A stretch of DNA of 64,000 nt. It comes from Adiantum capillus-veneris (taxonomy: Eukaryota; Streptophyta; Polypodiopsida; Polypodiales; Pteridaceae). The stretch's first letter is position 1. Each line of letters starts with the position of its first letter. The notes under the pieces were generated by a model that worked only from the letters and a program-made list of their open reading frames with translations, was not told the origin of the DNA and did no database searches. Where the stretch lies: assembly GCA_014529385.2 (NCBI GenBank), contig CM043945.1:98312612-98376611 (forward strand), in the 5' to 3' direction. This document shows, in pieces, positions 11,456 to 20,693 of this stretch. Both the position numbers and the translations under genes were made by a program.

Positions 11456-11680
11456 TTAGTTACTGTCCAAGCTTGTGGGAGAGGGTGGAGTTATTTCCTG
11501 AAACAAACTTAGTAGATCCCTAGTTTCTCTAGTGAGAGTGTGAGCCAATGATTCCGTTATCTCTGCTGCAGCATCAGGTGCGACTTGAAAACTGACTGTG
11601 ATAATTACCTCGGTGACTTGAGTTACCCGATTCTCAAAGTAGAATAGTGTTGATTCTCTATTGTGCAGAGCTCCTTCCAT
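11456..11680 (-). CDS. Short leader ORF (74 aa) of the Tat-like element
   Basis: Opens MEGALHNRESTLFYFENRV and lies 17 bp upstream of the MNQ ORF, forming a pair of small ORFs in the leader of the genomic RNA. It has a hydrophobic beta-like stretch (VTEVIITVSFQV), then an acidic, Thr-rich middle. It is only weakly like the other leader ORFs. No known function. Confidence 0.35.
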   Translation of the reverse strand: MEGALHNRESTLFYFENRVTQVTEVIITVSFQVAPDAAAEITESLAHTLTRETRDLLSLFQEITPPSPTSLDSN

Positions 11681-11962
11681 TTTGTTGTTGTTGGTTGGTT
11701 GTAGGTTGCGGACATGGTTTCGACCTTCTCCTTCTTCTTCTTGGCACTTGGCCTATGTATATCCACTAGGTCTGGCGTGTTGGTTGACTCTCCCACTGCA
11801 AATCGATTAGCATTACACCTGGCACTCCAGCTTTGATGGAGATGCGGAGTTCATCTAGTTGTGCTTGGAGATCTTCTAGCTGGCAAATCCTGCTAGCCAT
11901 TCATCCATTCACATTAGTTTAGGGGTTTCAGTCTTGTAAAGTGAAGGGTTTCATGAAAAGAT

Positions 11963-11979
11963 CCTCCGTGGGGGCACCA
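11963..11979 (-). other. Primer-binding site of the Tat-like element
   Basis: On the minus strand the 5' LTR ends CA, then TT, then TGGTGCCCCCACGGAGG. The TGG start matches the CCA end of every tRNA. I cannot assign the primer tRNA from sequence alone; it is not the initiator Met site. Confidence 0.7.
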
Positions 11980-11981
11980 AA

Positions 11982-12190
11982 TGATGGGATCAAAGCAAAC
12001 CCCGAACCCCGACGGCCTCTAAAACACCGGGGACCGAATGGCGTGCCTCGAGCCTGTCATGGTAAAGCAAACACGGGCACCACCTAGCTTCAGCGGCTAG
12101 GACGCAAACAACACACCACCATAACAAAGTTTTCATCCAAGAGAGACGGATGCTTGGGAGTAATGATGAAGAGGAAAGGGAATGAGATCA

Positions 12191-12251
<61 letters not shown>

Positions 12252-13546
12252 GGGAGGGGGTATAGCGGCTTAGTACTTAGGCACCACAAAAGGATGGCGA
12301 ATCTGCACACCCTTCACACATACACAAGCTCACTCCAAACACAAGACTAGGTGGCGATTCCGCACACCTCACATGGGAAAAACATTGCAAGAAAACATAC
12401 TCACAAAACCTCAAGCTTTATTTAGAGAATAAGGCGATGAAATGGGGAGCATAGGGTAGGGGAATGAGAAGGGAGAGAGTGGTAGAGCACATGGCGGATA
12501 CGTGGGAGTTGATGGCTAAGACTCGCACGAGGGTTATGGCCATCATCCTTCATTTAGTTGACCTTCATCTTCCACAGCCAAGGGTGTAGAGGTCATGCTC
12601 AAGATAAGCATGGTGATTGCGGTGATGGTGATGGTGTGGGTGTGTGTGTGTGCACTAGGCACACACAGTGCATAGTGTGTTCTTTGGTGATGTTGTGTGT
12701 GTATTTAGTGTGATGGTGACCCCTCTTTATATAGGGGAGGAGGGGGGAGAAATTCTAGAATTTAGAAATGAAGAAATCATTATCTACATAGGCCATGTGA
12801 CTGTGGGCCCCACTTGTTTGGCTGTGTGTATATGTGCCAGAACAGCAGTCTCATGAGAGAGAGACTAAGAGAGAGAGATGGGTGGATGAAAAAAAGTGAG
12901 AGGTGACATGGAGAATAAAGTAATTACAAGAGGGGAGAGAGGGGAGTGTGTTCAGAGGTGAATCTGTGTGCAAATGTGTGTGAACACAAGAAAAATCAGG
13001 TAACCACCGGGTGGGGATGGGTTTGTGGGCACCTTTTTTAGTGAAACTGAGTGTGTGTGAGTGTGGGGGAGGTTATTTAGCTACAAGACAAGAGACATGG
13101 TGCCCTTTAGAGAGAGAGGGGGGTATTTGGGTCATGGGATATGATAGGAGAGAGAAAGAGGGGGTGGGGTATACTATTTTGGAAGATAGGGTAAATTGCA
13201 TGTGAGTTAGGGTGCATTATTGGTGAGAGGTGGGGTAGCTTGAGGGGAGAGACAAAGGAGAAAGGACAAGGGGAGAGAGAGGGGGTTGACCTTTTGAGTG
13301 GAGGAGAGGAAGAGGGACACACGGCGGGGCAACAGTGAAGAAAAAAAAGAGGCAAGGTGGGGATGGGCTACCCCGCAGGCATGAGGTGGCCTATTTTACC
13401 TTTCTTATATATTTACATAATCATACTTTATTTTTTTCTTACTTTTTCCAATGCCTTTTATCACTCCCTCCCTAAGAGGGGGTTTTCATGGGGTGGGGAC
13501 GAGAGAAGAGGGGTATGGGAGCTTGGCTTGTGAAAAGCCCCCATCA
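11982..13546 (-). repeat. 5' LTR of the Tat-like element
   Basis: About 1565 bp, TGATGGG...CCCATCA. It carries a long GA run (about 12195-12248) that is roughly twice the length in the 3' LTR. A minus-strand TATA box at 12725-12733 would drive the genomic RNA. Confidence 0.92.
12725..12733 (-). promoter_or_regulatory. TATA box in the 5' LTR
   Basis: TATATAAAG on the minus strand within a GC-rich context (CCCC before, GGGG after), about 815 bp into the LTR. It is preserved in the partner LTR at 5072-5080, supporting its role as the core promoter. Confidence 0.65.
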
Positions 13547-13550
13547 ATGC

Positions 13551-13945
13551 CATCACATCTATTAAAACTATGCGATCACTGCATATCTTGAAAGGACTAC
13601 TTTTTGATTGTCTCTTTGGCTGATAGATGAATGGATCCTTGAACTTTATCTCCAATTTCTTTATCAAGCTACATATTCTTGTTCTTTTGCAGCGTTTGGT
13701 ATGCATTTCGTTAGATTGACTATGACTTTTTCATCATGTGCACATACCATGCCATGACATCTATAGTAATTTGGAGAAGTGTTTATAGCTTGTGTAAATG
13801 CCTCCTATCTTGATATTGACAATATGCGATCACTATTTTTTTTTTTAAAGACTACTTTATAAATGTCTCTTTGTCTGACAGATAGATAAATTCAATAAAT
13901 TAATCCCTATTTTTTAATCTGAGTAAATTGTCTACTCTTGCAAGA
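13551..13945. repeat. Degenerate direct duplication, period about 255 bp
   Basis: The block from tatgcgatcact through gactacttt...tgtctctttg...gatagat...aat at about 13570-13640 recurs at about 13826-13895, with a related ggtttggtat segment after each. The copies are well diverged and noncoding. A 114-codon frame at 13928-14272 has no recognisable features and is probably spurious. Confidence 0.5.
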
Positions 13946-14526
13946 TTTATCTGTAAAAACTCGCTCGGTTTGGTATTCGCTCAAAATTCTTTGCTCGGAT
14001 GGCGTGAATCCTTGCGGGGAATGAGGGTAGGGAAGAGGAAGAAGAAACATTCCATAGGAGAAAGAAGTAGTTCCTCACTTATCATCACTCTTCTTGCTAG
14101 AATACATGATAGCATAGTAATGAAGATGGAGAAGATGGCAAGCTTAAGCATTGAAGCATGTCTCTTGGTTGGATTTGCATTCCATAGCCAAGAGTGTTGG
14201 TGTAAGCTCTCAACCTCTCTACTAGCTTACGGAAGGAGATGGAGCTCTTGCACTTTTCACTTCACACAATGAGAGTGTCTGTGGGAGAGTATACCCCCCA
14301 AGATAGCCCCCTTCTTGCTTTGGTCGATGAAGCAAATTAAATAAAGATAGATCTAGAATAGTTATAACTTTGACTTATATGATTGCAAATATAAAACTAT
14401 AAAAAAAATTCATGTACTAAAATGATCATTTACAATTCTAGAATGACAATAGTCCTATTTTCAAAGCAACACAATGACCAGTATCATTTGAAAATGAACA
14501 ACTATATGATATGGTACCTCTTTTTA
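13946..14526. other. Noncoding stretch, nothing recognised
   Basis: AT-rich with no credible gene, terminal repeat or promoter. Confidence 0.4.
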
Positions 14527-15030
14527 CAGTGCGACGCAATGGTCAACAACCAGGAGTAACAAAATATCTAAAAATACATAATCCCTCCCTGCAGTGCGAA
14601 GTGGTGGTCAACAATATCCAGAGATGAGGCATCTATTAAAACCAATCTGCCTTCAGTGCGACGTGGTAGTCAACAACAGCCAGAGAAAAGGATTTAAAAT
14701 ACCTAACCCCTCCCTGTAGTGAAACACGGTGGTTAGCAATAGCCAGAGACGGAGAATCTATTAAACTCAATCAACCTACAGTGCGACACGATGGTCAGCA
14801 ATATCCAAGAACAAAGTATTGAAAATACCTAACCCTTTTTTGCAGTGCAATGCAGTGGTCAGCAACAACCAAAGATAGGGAATCTATTAAACTCCATCAA
14901 ACTACACTGCAGGGTGGTGGTGGTCAACAATAGCTAGGAATGAAGGATTTAAAATACCTAACCTCTCCTTGTAGTGCGATGCCGTGGTCAGCAACAACCA
15001 GAGACAGGGAATCTATTGAATCCAATCTTC
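14527..15030. repeat. Tandem array of 62-67 bp units in alternating types
   Basis: Eight units marked by the core (c/t)agtgcga...ggt(c/t)a(a/g)caa begin at about 14527, 14592, 14654, 14717, 14779, 14843, 14905 and 14972. From the second on, neighbouring units alternate between one containing gaatctattaaactcaatc and one containing aaaatacctaacccctcc, so the true repeat is a dimer of about 126 bp. This is a short, diverged satellite-like array. Confidence 0.75.
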
Positions 15031-15197
15031 TCCTAGAGGAAGGCTAGCCATTCTTGGACGCAATCCTTGGAAGATCAACTCTAATCAAAGAAGGTCTTGG
15101 ACTTGGTGTATCAATCAAAGTTGAATTCTCCCCTCTTCTTCTCTCTCCATCAATAATAGTGCCGAAGGGTTTTTCAAGTAAGATGTGTTCTACATTA
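15031..15197 (+). repeat. Fragment of an LTR also present at 32271-32431
   Basis: From tctcctagag to gtgttctaca the sequence is nearly identical to 32271-32431. There it is the end of a longer LTR-like segment with a TATA box. Here only the last 167 bp remain. Confidence 0.7.
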
Positions 15198-15252
15198 GGA
15201 AAAATGTGGACTCTCCTTGGGCCATATAGGATTAAGGTTAATTAGGCTCCAG

Positions 15253-15280
15253 CCAATAGGAAGAGAGCAATGTATATAAG
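15253..15280 (+). promoter_or_regulatory. CCAAT and TATA boxes upstream of the first orphan gene
   Basis: CCAAT at 15253-15257 and TATATAAG at 15273-15280, spaced 16 bp apart. The first ATG of a spliceable frame is 495 bp downstream, so the leader would be long and include a 65-bp tandem repeat. Confidence 0.45.
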
Positions 15281-15360
15281 TCTAGAACCTAAGAAAGTAG
15301 AGAGAATAATAGGGTTTTCCACTCATTTATTGCTTTGTATACTAGAGGGAGGGGAAAAAA

Positions 15361-15378
15361 GGGGGGGGGGGGGGGGGA
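15361..15378. repeat. Poly-G run
   Basis: Eighteen consecutive G in the leader region of the first orphan gene. Length is unreliable in any assembly. Confidence 0.8.
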
Positions 15379-15560
15379 GTGGTGGGTCCACAGATACGTT
15401 TTTGCAAAAACCCTAAAATTTCAAAATTTTCAAAAAAAAAAATCAAAATATTCCATCCAAAACTCCCCCCAAACCTACCCTATGATCAAAAAGTCATTTT
15501 CTCACTCTAGAACCTTTTTCCCAAGACTCCGTTCCTTCATAGCCCCTTTCCATAACACAA

Positions 15561-15770
15561 AGCTCCCACTCTCTCTCTAAACTGTTACACCTTCCTCCTT
15601 CTTCAAGCTCTCCATTGCAACTTTAAGCTCCCACTCTCTCTCTAAACTCTGTCTTCCTCCTCCTTCCTCAAGCTCTCCATTACAACTTTAAGCTCCCACT
15701 CTCTCTCTAAACTCTGTCTCCCTCCTCCTTCCCCAAGCTCTCCATTGCAATTTCAAGCTCCCACTTAAGC
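15561..15770 (+). repeat. 65-bp tandem repeat in the leader of the first orphan gene
   Basis: agctcccactctctctc recurs at 15561, 15626 and 15691, with a partial fourth copy at 15756, an exact 65-bp period. Each unit is pyrimidine-rich with cctcctcctt and caagctctccattgcaa. It ends 5 bp before the ATG, so it would be in the 5' untranslated region. Confidence 0.8.
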
Positions 15771-15774
15771 ATCC

Positions 15775-17138
15775 ATGGCAAACAATGGTCAAAATAGACG
15801 CCCCAAACCCATCATTCAAAGTATGGTTCTCCACAACTTGAAGAATGAGGAGCACCAATGGGAACCTCAGGTTTTTCAAGAAGGTGCGTGGGTCTACATG
15901 CAACCTTCCGCAATATGTCCCCATCGTGCTCGTGATAGAACAAACGTTGATCTCCATTGGAAGGGAAGACTAATAGGCTTCAAGTAAGTAAGAGACAAGG
16001 GTAAGGTGGCAATCGGTTAACACGTCTTCATGTTTGGACACATGCATCTAAGAGGGATCACCAACCACCCAAGGGATTTTCCTTATGATTGTATGTCCCT
16101 TGCACTTCAATGGTTTTGGTGGTAACAAAAAATTAGAATGTTTACATCTCACAGACTGTTTTGTTTCTATGTAGATGTTTTCCCTTCTAGCCTTGTGGAG
16201 GAGCAACCGCTCTCGTGCCTTCCAGGCACATTTACGGCCATGCATGCAAGTCTTGGGAATATGCTCTTCTCCAACACAACTTCATCAAACCTTGCACGAC
16301 AAAGGGTGTTCTTCTACACCCACAAGTACATTGTACCTACAGATGAGCAAAGCTACGGAGAGCTACAACCTTTGGAGGCTACAACCTTGCGTAGCATGGA
16401 GTGGCCAAAGCCAGATGCATTCACTGTAATGTCTTTGAAAGCCAAGATTGTAGATGATGTGAGAGCATCATTAAAATTTGGAAAAGCCTCACGTTCCGTT
16501 GGGCTTGGATGGTGTTGTCCTTCTCATGTCTTCGCTAGCATATTCGGATCTTTTCCTTTCCATTATACAAATACTATGTATGTTTGCAAGGATCTACATT
16601 ACGATACATTGGCAGCCATCCTTGGCGAGAAGTGGGGGTATCTTGAAGTACTTCACAACGGAGATCGCTTTCGGTGTCAGGTTGGAAGTTTCTGCATTGC
16701 TATCCGTTTCATCAAGGTGCGCTCCATCCTTTACGTGCTGTACTTCTATGAAAGATGGATGTGCAAGCTTGGTGAATGGATTCCATTGCAATCCAATGAT
16801 TCTACAATTGAGGTATTTGATATTGCAATCAAATTATCGAGTGGTGCTGTTGAGACCGTCCAAGTGAACAAGCATTGGACATTGGCCAATGTGCGGGAGC
16901 ACTTAGTGATAATGGGTTTAGAGCATGGAGAAGATACAAAATTTTGCATCGGACGATGTAAGGTGAATGATTTTTCTCTCTTAATTATGTTATCTTTATG
17001 TTCTTTGGATTATTCCCTGCTCTAAGGTGGGTATGCTATTTCTTTTTTTTTTGCTAGATTGGTAGCCGCATGGAGAGCACGATTCAAATTGAAAAGGTGT
17101 GGATAACGGAAGAGAATCTGATTTTATCATTAGAGTAG
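15775..17138 (+). CDS. Unrecognised three-exon gene, 365 aa
   Basis: Exons 15775-15983, 16155-16962 and 17058-17138 join in frame with no internal stop. Intron 1 is GTAAGT...CTCACAG (171 nt) and intron 2 GTGAAT...TTTTGCTAG (95 nt). The start ATG (tccATGgca) opens MANNGQNRRPKPIIQ. I recognise no family. The centre is rich in aromatic residues and Cys (GLGWCCPSHVF, YVCKDLHYDTL, YFYERWMCKLGEWIPL). The last 75 residues, from VFDIAIKLSSGAVETVQV through TLANVREHL to KFCIG, follow the strand-turn-strand-helix pattern of a ubiquitin-like beta-grasp fold, a weak inference. It is followed on the same strand by another orphan gene whose TATA box lies 238 bp beyond its stop. Being open beside many wrecked genes suggests it is young or under selection. 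Confidence 0.6.
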
Positions 17139-17375
17139 TTATGTTTGTACTTAAATTTCTTATAATATCACAATCAAGCAGATGGTTGTATCAATTTTTG
17201 GCAATGCACATTATCTTAAAGTCGTAGTGATGTGTTTTTAGAGTTAAATGATTGTAATTTAATTTGAAAGTTTTTTATAACTTCTTGTTATTTGTGTTAC
17301 TTTATGAAAATTGTTTAATATTTTAATTATTGTTCTTATTTTATTTTTTTTGGGGGGGGGGTGAGGGGGGCGCGC

Positions 17376-17384
17376 TATATAAAG
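17376..17384 (+). promoter_or_regulatory. TATA box of the second orphan gene
   Basis: TATATAAAG after a GC-rich stretch (ggggggcgcgc), 110 bp before the ATG at 17486. This is a good plant core promoter, giving an expected leader of about 75 nt. Confidence 0.6.
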
Positions 17385-17485
17385 CCTCCTAAACCCTACC
17401 ATTTTCACAATTCAGCTAGATAGCCTGTTCACACTCTCATTTGAGCTCTAGCACTCTTTGCATTTCTACCTTAGGAGCTAGCATC

Positions 17486-19009
17486 ATGGCATCCTCCTCC
17501 ACCCCTCCCGAAGCCACGGCGTTACAACGCTTCCAAGCGTTTTTACAAACAACCGAGTGGCAAGATCATGACGATCTCCATAATTTCTTCACCCAATTCC
17601 CTGATGTGAACGCAACTATTCACCTAAACAGCCAATCTTTTCATCCTATCTTGGAATTTTTTGAAATCTACATCGACAAGTATGTTGTACCAATTGTCGG
17701 ACAAGGGGAATTGTGGATTCCATGCGATTTGCTTCAACGATTTTGTGTAATTGCGGGTGAGGCAGGTCAGTACATTGAAGATTCACGTTTGAAAAAGAAG
17801 AAGGTCGGCACCAAGTTTCTAAGTCGCTTGGCGACTTTTGTGTTTCTTCTTGCGGAGGAGCCTAAAAGATCTGAGGTGAGTTTGCCTCATTTGTGCCTGG
17901 GGGGTGTCGTCAAGGACACAAAGGAGCCCATTACAGCGCCCTAGGATGCAAGCAAAGAGGGCAATATTCTTGCCCTAACCTACCCAGGAGGTGTCATGGA
18001 TGCCGCCAAATCCATGGGTGATGAGGGTGCAGAAGCATCCTTTAAACCCGCTACAGATGTGCCCGAGGAGACATTAACTCCGGAGGTTTTTTTTGAACAC
18101 CTCTCCCCAATTGTCATAAATGGGGAGGAATATTTATTTTTACATGATCTTGAAAAGACTTTTGACATCCGCATGGATGAGTGCCTGTCCATACTCTGTG
18201 CCACTGTAGAGTCCTCTGCCATTGACCCCTCCTTCAATCCACTGGATCGAAGCCTCCTACCCCTTGGAGAGAGTGTGGTAGATATAGTGGAGTTGGCAAT
18301 GGTGGCGGTGACAGATGCATTGCACTCATCTATGTCAGAGAATGAGTTTGTAGCTACACGCGCATTGCTTGAAGACCAACGCACTCATATGCCTGTTCAT
18401 ATAGATGAACTCAAGAGTGTCGCTATGGCTCCCAATTCATCTATTTCTCTTGACAGCAAAGGCATAAACGATGAGGACAATGAAAAACAAGAGGTATTAA
18501 TTCATTTTTGTTTTGTGATTACGTTAATTTTCATTGTTGCATTCTGAAATCTTATTTACCTATTGATTTCTTTGTAGAATGTTGTGGAGCTGGATGAGCA
18601 TGCAGGTCGGGGAGGAGATGGTAGGCGCCAAGATTTTGGATGGCAGACATCTCTTGCGCATTACCTTGGCAAGCTCCCCCAGGACGGCTTTGCGATAATC
18701 CACAAAGAGTACACTCCTTGTGGTCAATTTTGGGTGTCAATGATGATAGCAATGAGCCACATCCTATGCCTATCAACCATATCTCAAGCCTCCCAAGTTA
18801 TATATCTTGTAAATAAATCTCTGGCCAGTGTTGCATTTGCGACACACATTCGTGGTCGTGTGCTTTGTAACGTGGCCTTAAGGCAAGCTGTAGGTCTAAG
18901 AAATGTGGAACAAATTGCTTGGGATGTGCTGCACAAACAGCTTCCCTGCGCCCAAGAGCGCCGAGAAAACATTGCTCGTCATATCTTACATGGCTCAAGC
19001 ACTCAATAG
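17486..19009 (+). CDS. Unrecognised three-exon gene, 456 aa
   Basis: Exons 17486-17875, 17945-18493 and 18578-19009 are all in phase 0 and join without a stop. Intron 1 is GTGAGT...GCCCTAG (69 nt); intron 2 is GTATTA...TTTCTTTGTAG (84 nt). An upstream in-frame ATG at 17441 exists, but 17486 (atcATGgca) fits the leader better. The protein opens MASSSTPPEATALQRFQAF. It has an N-terminal helical domain (residues 10-125), a lysine run (RLKKKKVG), an acidic middle (about 135-310) and a hydrophobic C-terminal domain with GWQTSLAHYL, MMIAMSHIL and IRGRVLCNVALRQAVGL. I recognise no family. The last codon of intron 1, if retained, is a TAG stop. An alternative acceptor at 17960 would also keep the frame. 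Confidence 0.6.
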
Positions 19010-19232
19010 CTGCATATATCTTGTAATTAAGTCCTTCAAATTTGTAATGAGATATATCACATCTTTGTACTTTGCTATTTCAAACTTCAAATGGGACTTG
19101 ATTTTAATTGGTACTTTACATCTTATGTATTGAGTTTATGGTACGATAGACAATAGGTGATTGGTTCTATCTTGTGATATGATTGTGCAATTCTCTGAAC
19201 CAAAATCAAGAGTTTTTTTTCATATAAATACC
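19010..19232. other. 3' flank of the second orphan gene
   Basis: AT-rich, noncoding, with candidate polyadenylation sequence. It leads into the large palindrome. Confidence 0.4.
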
Positions 19233-19450
19233 ACCAAAAAATCATAATATCATTGTATTCTTGTAAACCTAGCCTAGAGAAGGTTAAAAAAAGCTATCAA
19301 GGGGCCTGCCGCAGAGGCGCGCAAGAAGGCAAAAGTAACTGTTACTTTTTCCTTCTCGTGCGCCTCTGCGGCGGCAGGCCCCCAGACAGCTGTTTTTAAC
19401 CTTCCCTAGGGTAGGTTTACAAGAATACAATGATATTATGCTTTTTTGGT
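19233..19450. repeat. 218-bp near-perfect palindrome between convergent genes
   Basis: Left arm 19233-19339 and right arm 19341-19450 are reverse complements with about ten mismatches and one 3-nt insertion; the centre is gtaac-t-gttac. The outer arms are AT-rich (accaaaaaa(t/g)cataatatcattg) and the inner arms GC-rich (gcctgccgc...gcagaggcgc). It lies between the stop of the plus-strand gene (19009) and that of the minus-strand H3-like gene (19637). It could be a MITE-type foldback insertion or a two-way 3'-end hairpin. No clear target-site duplication was found. Confidence 0.85.
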
Positions 19451-19636
19451 TATTCAATCAACCACACTTGGTTGATAGCTCTTCTATCGACATCTCACTC
19501 TCTCTCTCTCTCTACTTAGTTTTACTCATATCACTTAAAACACAAATATACACGACTTCTTATTTTTGAAAAATCCACGACTCGTTATATTTGAAAAAGA
19601 TATCTTTACATTTCCCAAATTGCATTAAAGTCAAAT
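19451..19636. other. 3' flank of the H3-like gene
   Basis: AT-rich with a short CT run (19497-19512); nothing coding. Confidence 0.4.
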
Positions 19637-20475
19637 TCAATCTCTCTCTCCTCTGATTCGACACGCAAGAGCTATATCCTTGGGCATTATTGTCACCCGT
19701 TTTGCATGAATAGCACACAAGTTAGTGTCTTCAAAAAGAGAAATTAGATGATATTCTGCCACTTCTTGCAGAGCTTCTACGGCGATACCTTGAACTCGAA
19801 ACGCCATTCGATAACTTTGCATGATTTCTTTCACCAAACGTGCGAATGGTGCCTTGCGGATGAGAAGGTCTGAAGTTTTTTGATAGTGACGAATATCTTG
19901 CAAGGACTTTGGAATACGTCGCTTCACAGCAGGAGCCGTTGTTGAGAGATGGTAGGATCTGGGACATGGGCCTTGCGAGGGAGAACCTTGAAAAACCTTT
20001 TCTTTCTACGAGAGGGCTTGCGAGGAGGAGCTTGCGCATCTTCAAGGCCACCATGTGCTCCGACTGGCTCTTCAACTCCACCCTTCGCTCCAACTGGCTC
20101 GCCTTCTACATCCTCAAAATCCTCTTCATTTAGTAACCCATGATCACCTCTAGGCTGATCTGACAGTAGAGCGCCGAAGCCACGTGGAAATGTCTTCCCA
20201 GCCGGGACTCGATGATTGCTTGGGATCTCCTATCCGCTCCATGGTGGGCTTTGTGCTTCGTTCTCCATCTCAGTTTAAGTGTCTGATGTCACTACCCGTT
20301 TCTTCTTGCATGAAGGTTGTCCATCTTGTTGCGCTTCACCTGAACATTCCCTCTCCATCTCTTCTAGGAGCTCTTGTTCGTGTATCCAAGGTGGTTTTTG
20401 AGCACCTTGGACAGATGAGTGGGGGTCAGCGAAAAAAGTTTGATCTTTTCTTGCTGTTTGCTTTGTGCGTGCCAT
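19637..20475 (-). pseudogene. Divergent histone H3-like gene with extended tail
   Basis: The start ATG at 20475 opens MARTKQTARK, the first residues of histone H3 including Lys4 and Lys9, but Ser10 is Asp. The fold lies at 19637-19927: [27 protein letters not shown], then [33 protein letters not shown]. About two thirds of the 87 fold residues match canonical H3. The loop before helix 2 has canonical length, unlike CENP-A. Between tail and fold lies a long insert with two EPVGA(K/H)GG repeats and a basic patch ([12 protein letters not shown]). In-frame TAA and TAG near 20277 and 20231 vanish if a 66-nt GTAGTG...GATAG intron (20230-20295) is spliced. A remaining 1-base shift near 19938 separates tail from fold. 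It may be a new pseudogene, an assembly error or an unusual splice form. Confidence 0.75.
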
Positions 20476-20693
20476 TGTGTAAGAAGGGGCAAGATTGAAA
20501 ATGAGACTCCCTCTTATCTAAAAGCCCCCTATTAAAAAAAAATAGGTCTCTTCACACTTGACCAGGCCACTTAAAAAAACTCTTAATATCATCAAAATAT
20601 ATTTTTAAAAAAAGGATAAATGGAGAAGTATTATATGCAACTCAACAAAGACATCTACAAACATAAACATTACATTGCATAGCATCATTTGTT

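Larger units (their letters stand above)
4345..13546 (-). mobile_element. Complete Tat-like Ty3/gypsy LTR retrotransposon (degenerate coding)
   Basis: A 9.2-kb element in minus orientation. Two direct repeats of about 1.57 kb begin TGA(T/C)GGG and end CCATCA, giving short inverted termini. ATGC flanks it on both sides (4341-4344 and 13547-13550), a 4-bp target-site duplication. A primer-binding site lies inside the right LTR and a polypurine tract inside the left one. The order on the minus strand is leader ORFs, gag with a CCHC knuckle, protease, reverse transcriptase, RNase H, a second RNase H, integrase. The second RNase H is the mark of the Tat lineage of plant Ty3/gypsy. Reading frames are broken by at least five stops and three frameshifts, so the copy cannot encode its own proteins. 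Confidence 0.93.

Noticed and set aside
14527-15030. CRISPR-like array
   Set aside because: The whole unit is repeated with no unique spacers, and the genome is eukaryotic.
19637-19927. CENP-A (centromeric H3)
   Set aside because: The loop between helices 1 and 2 has canonical H3 length and the C-terminus is nearly canonical.
19731-20093. Minus-strand 120-codon ORF over the H3-like gene
   Set aside because: It is a different frame across the tail insert and fold and shows no conserved motif; the fold frame explains the DNA better.
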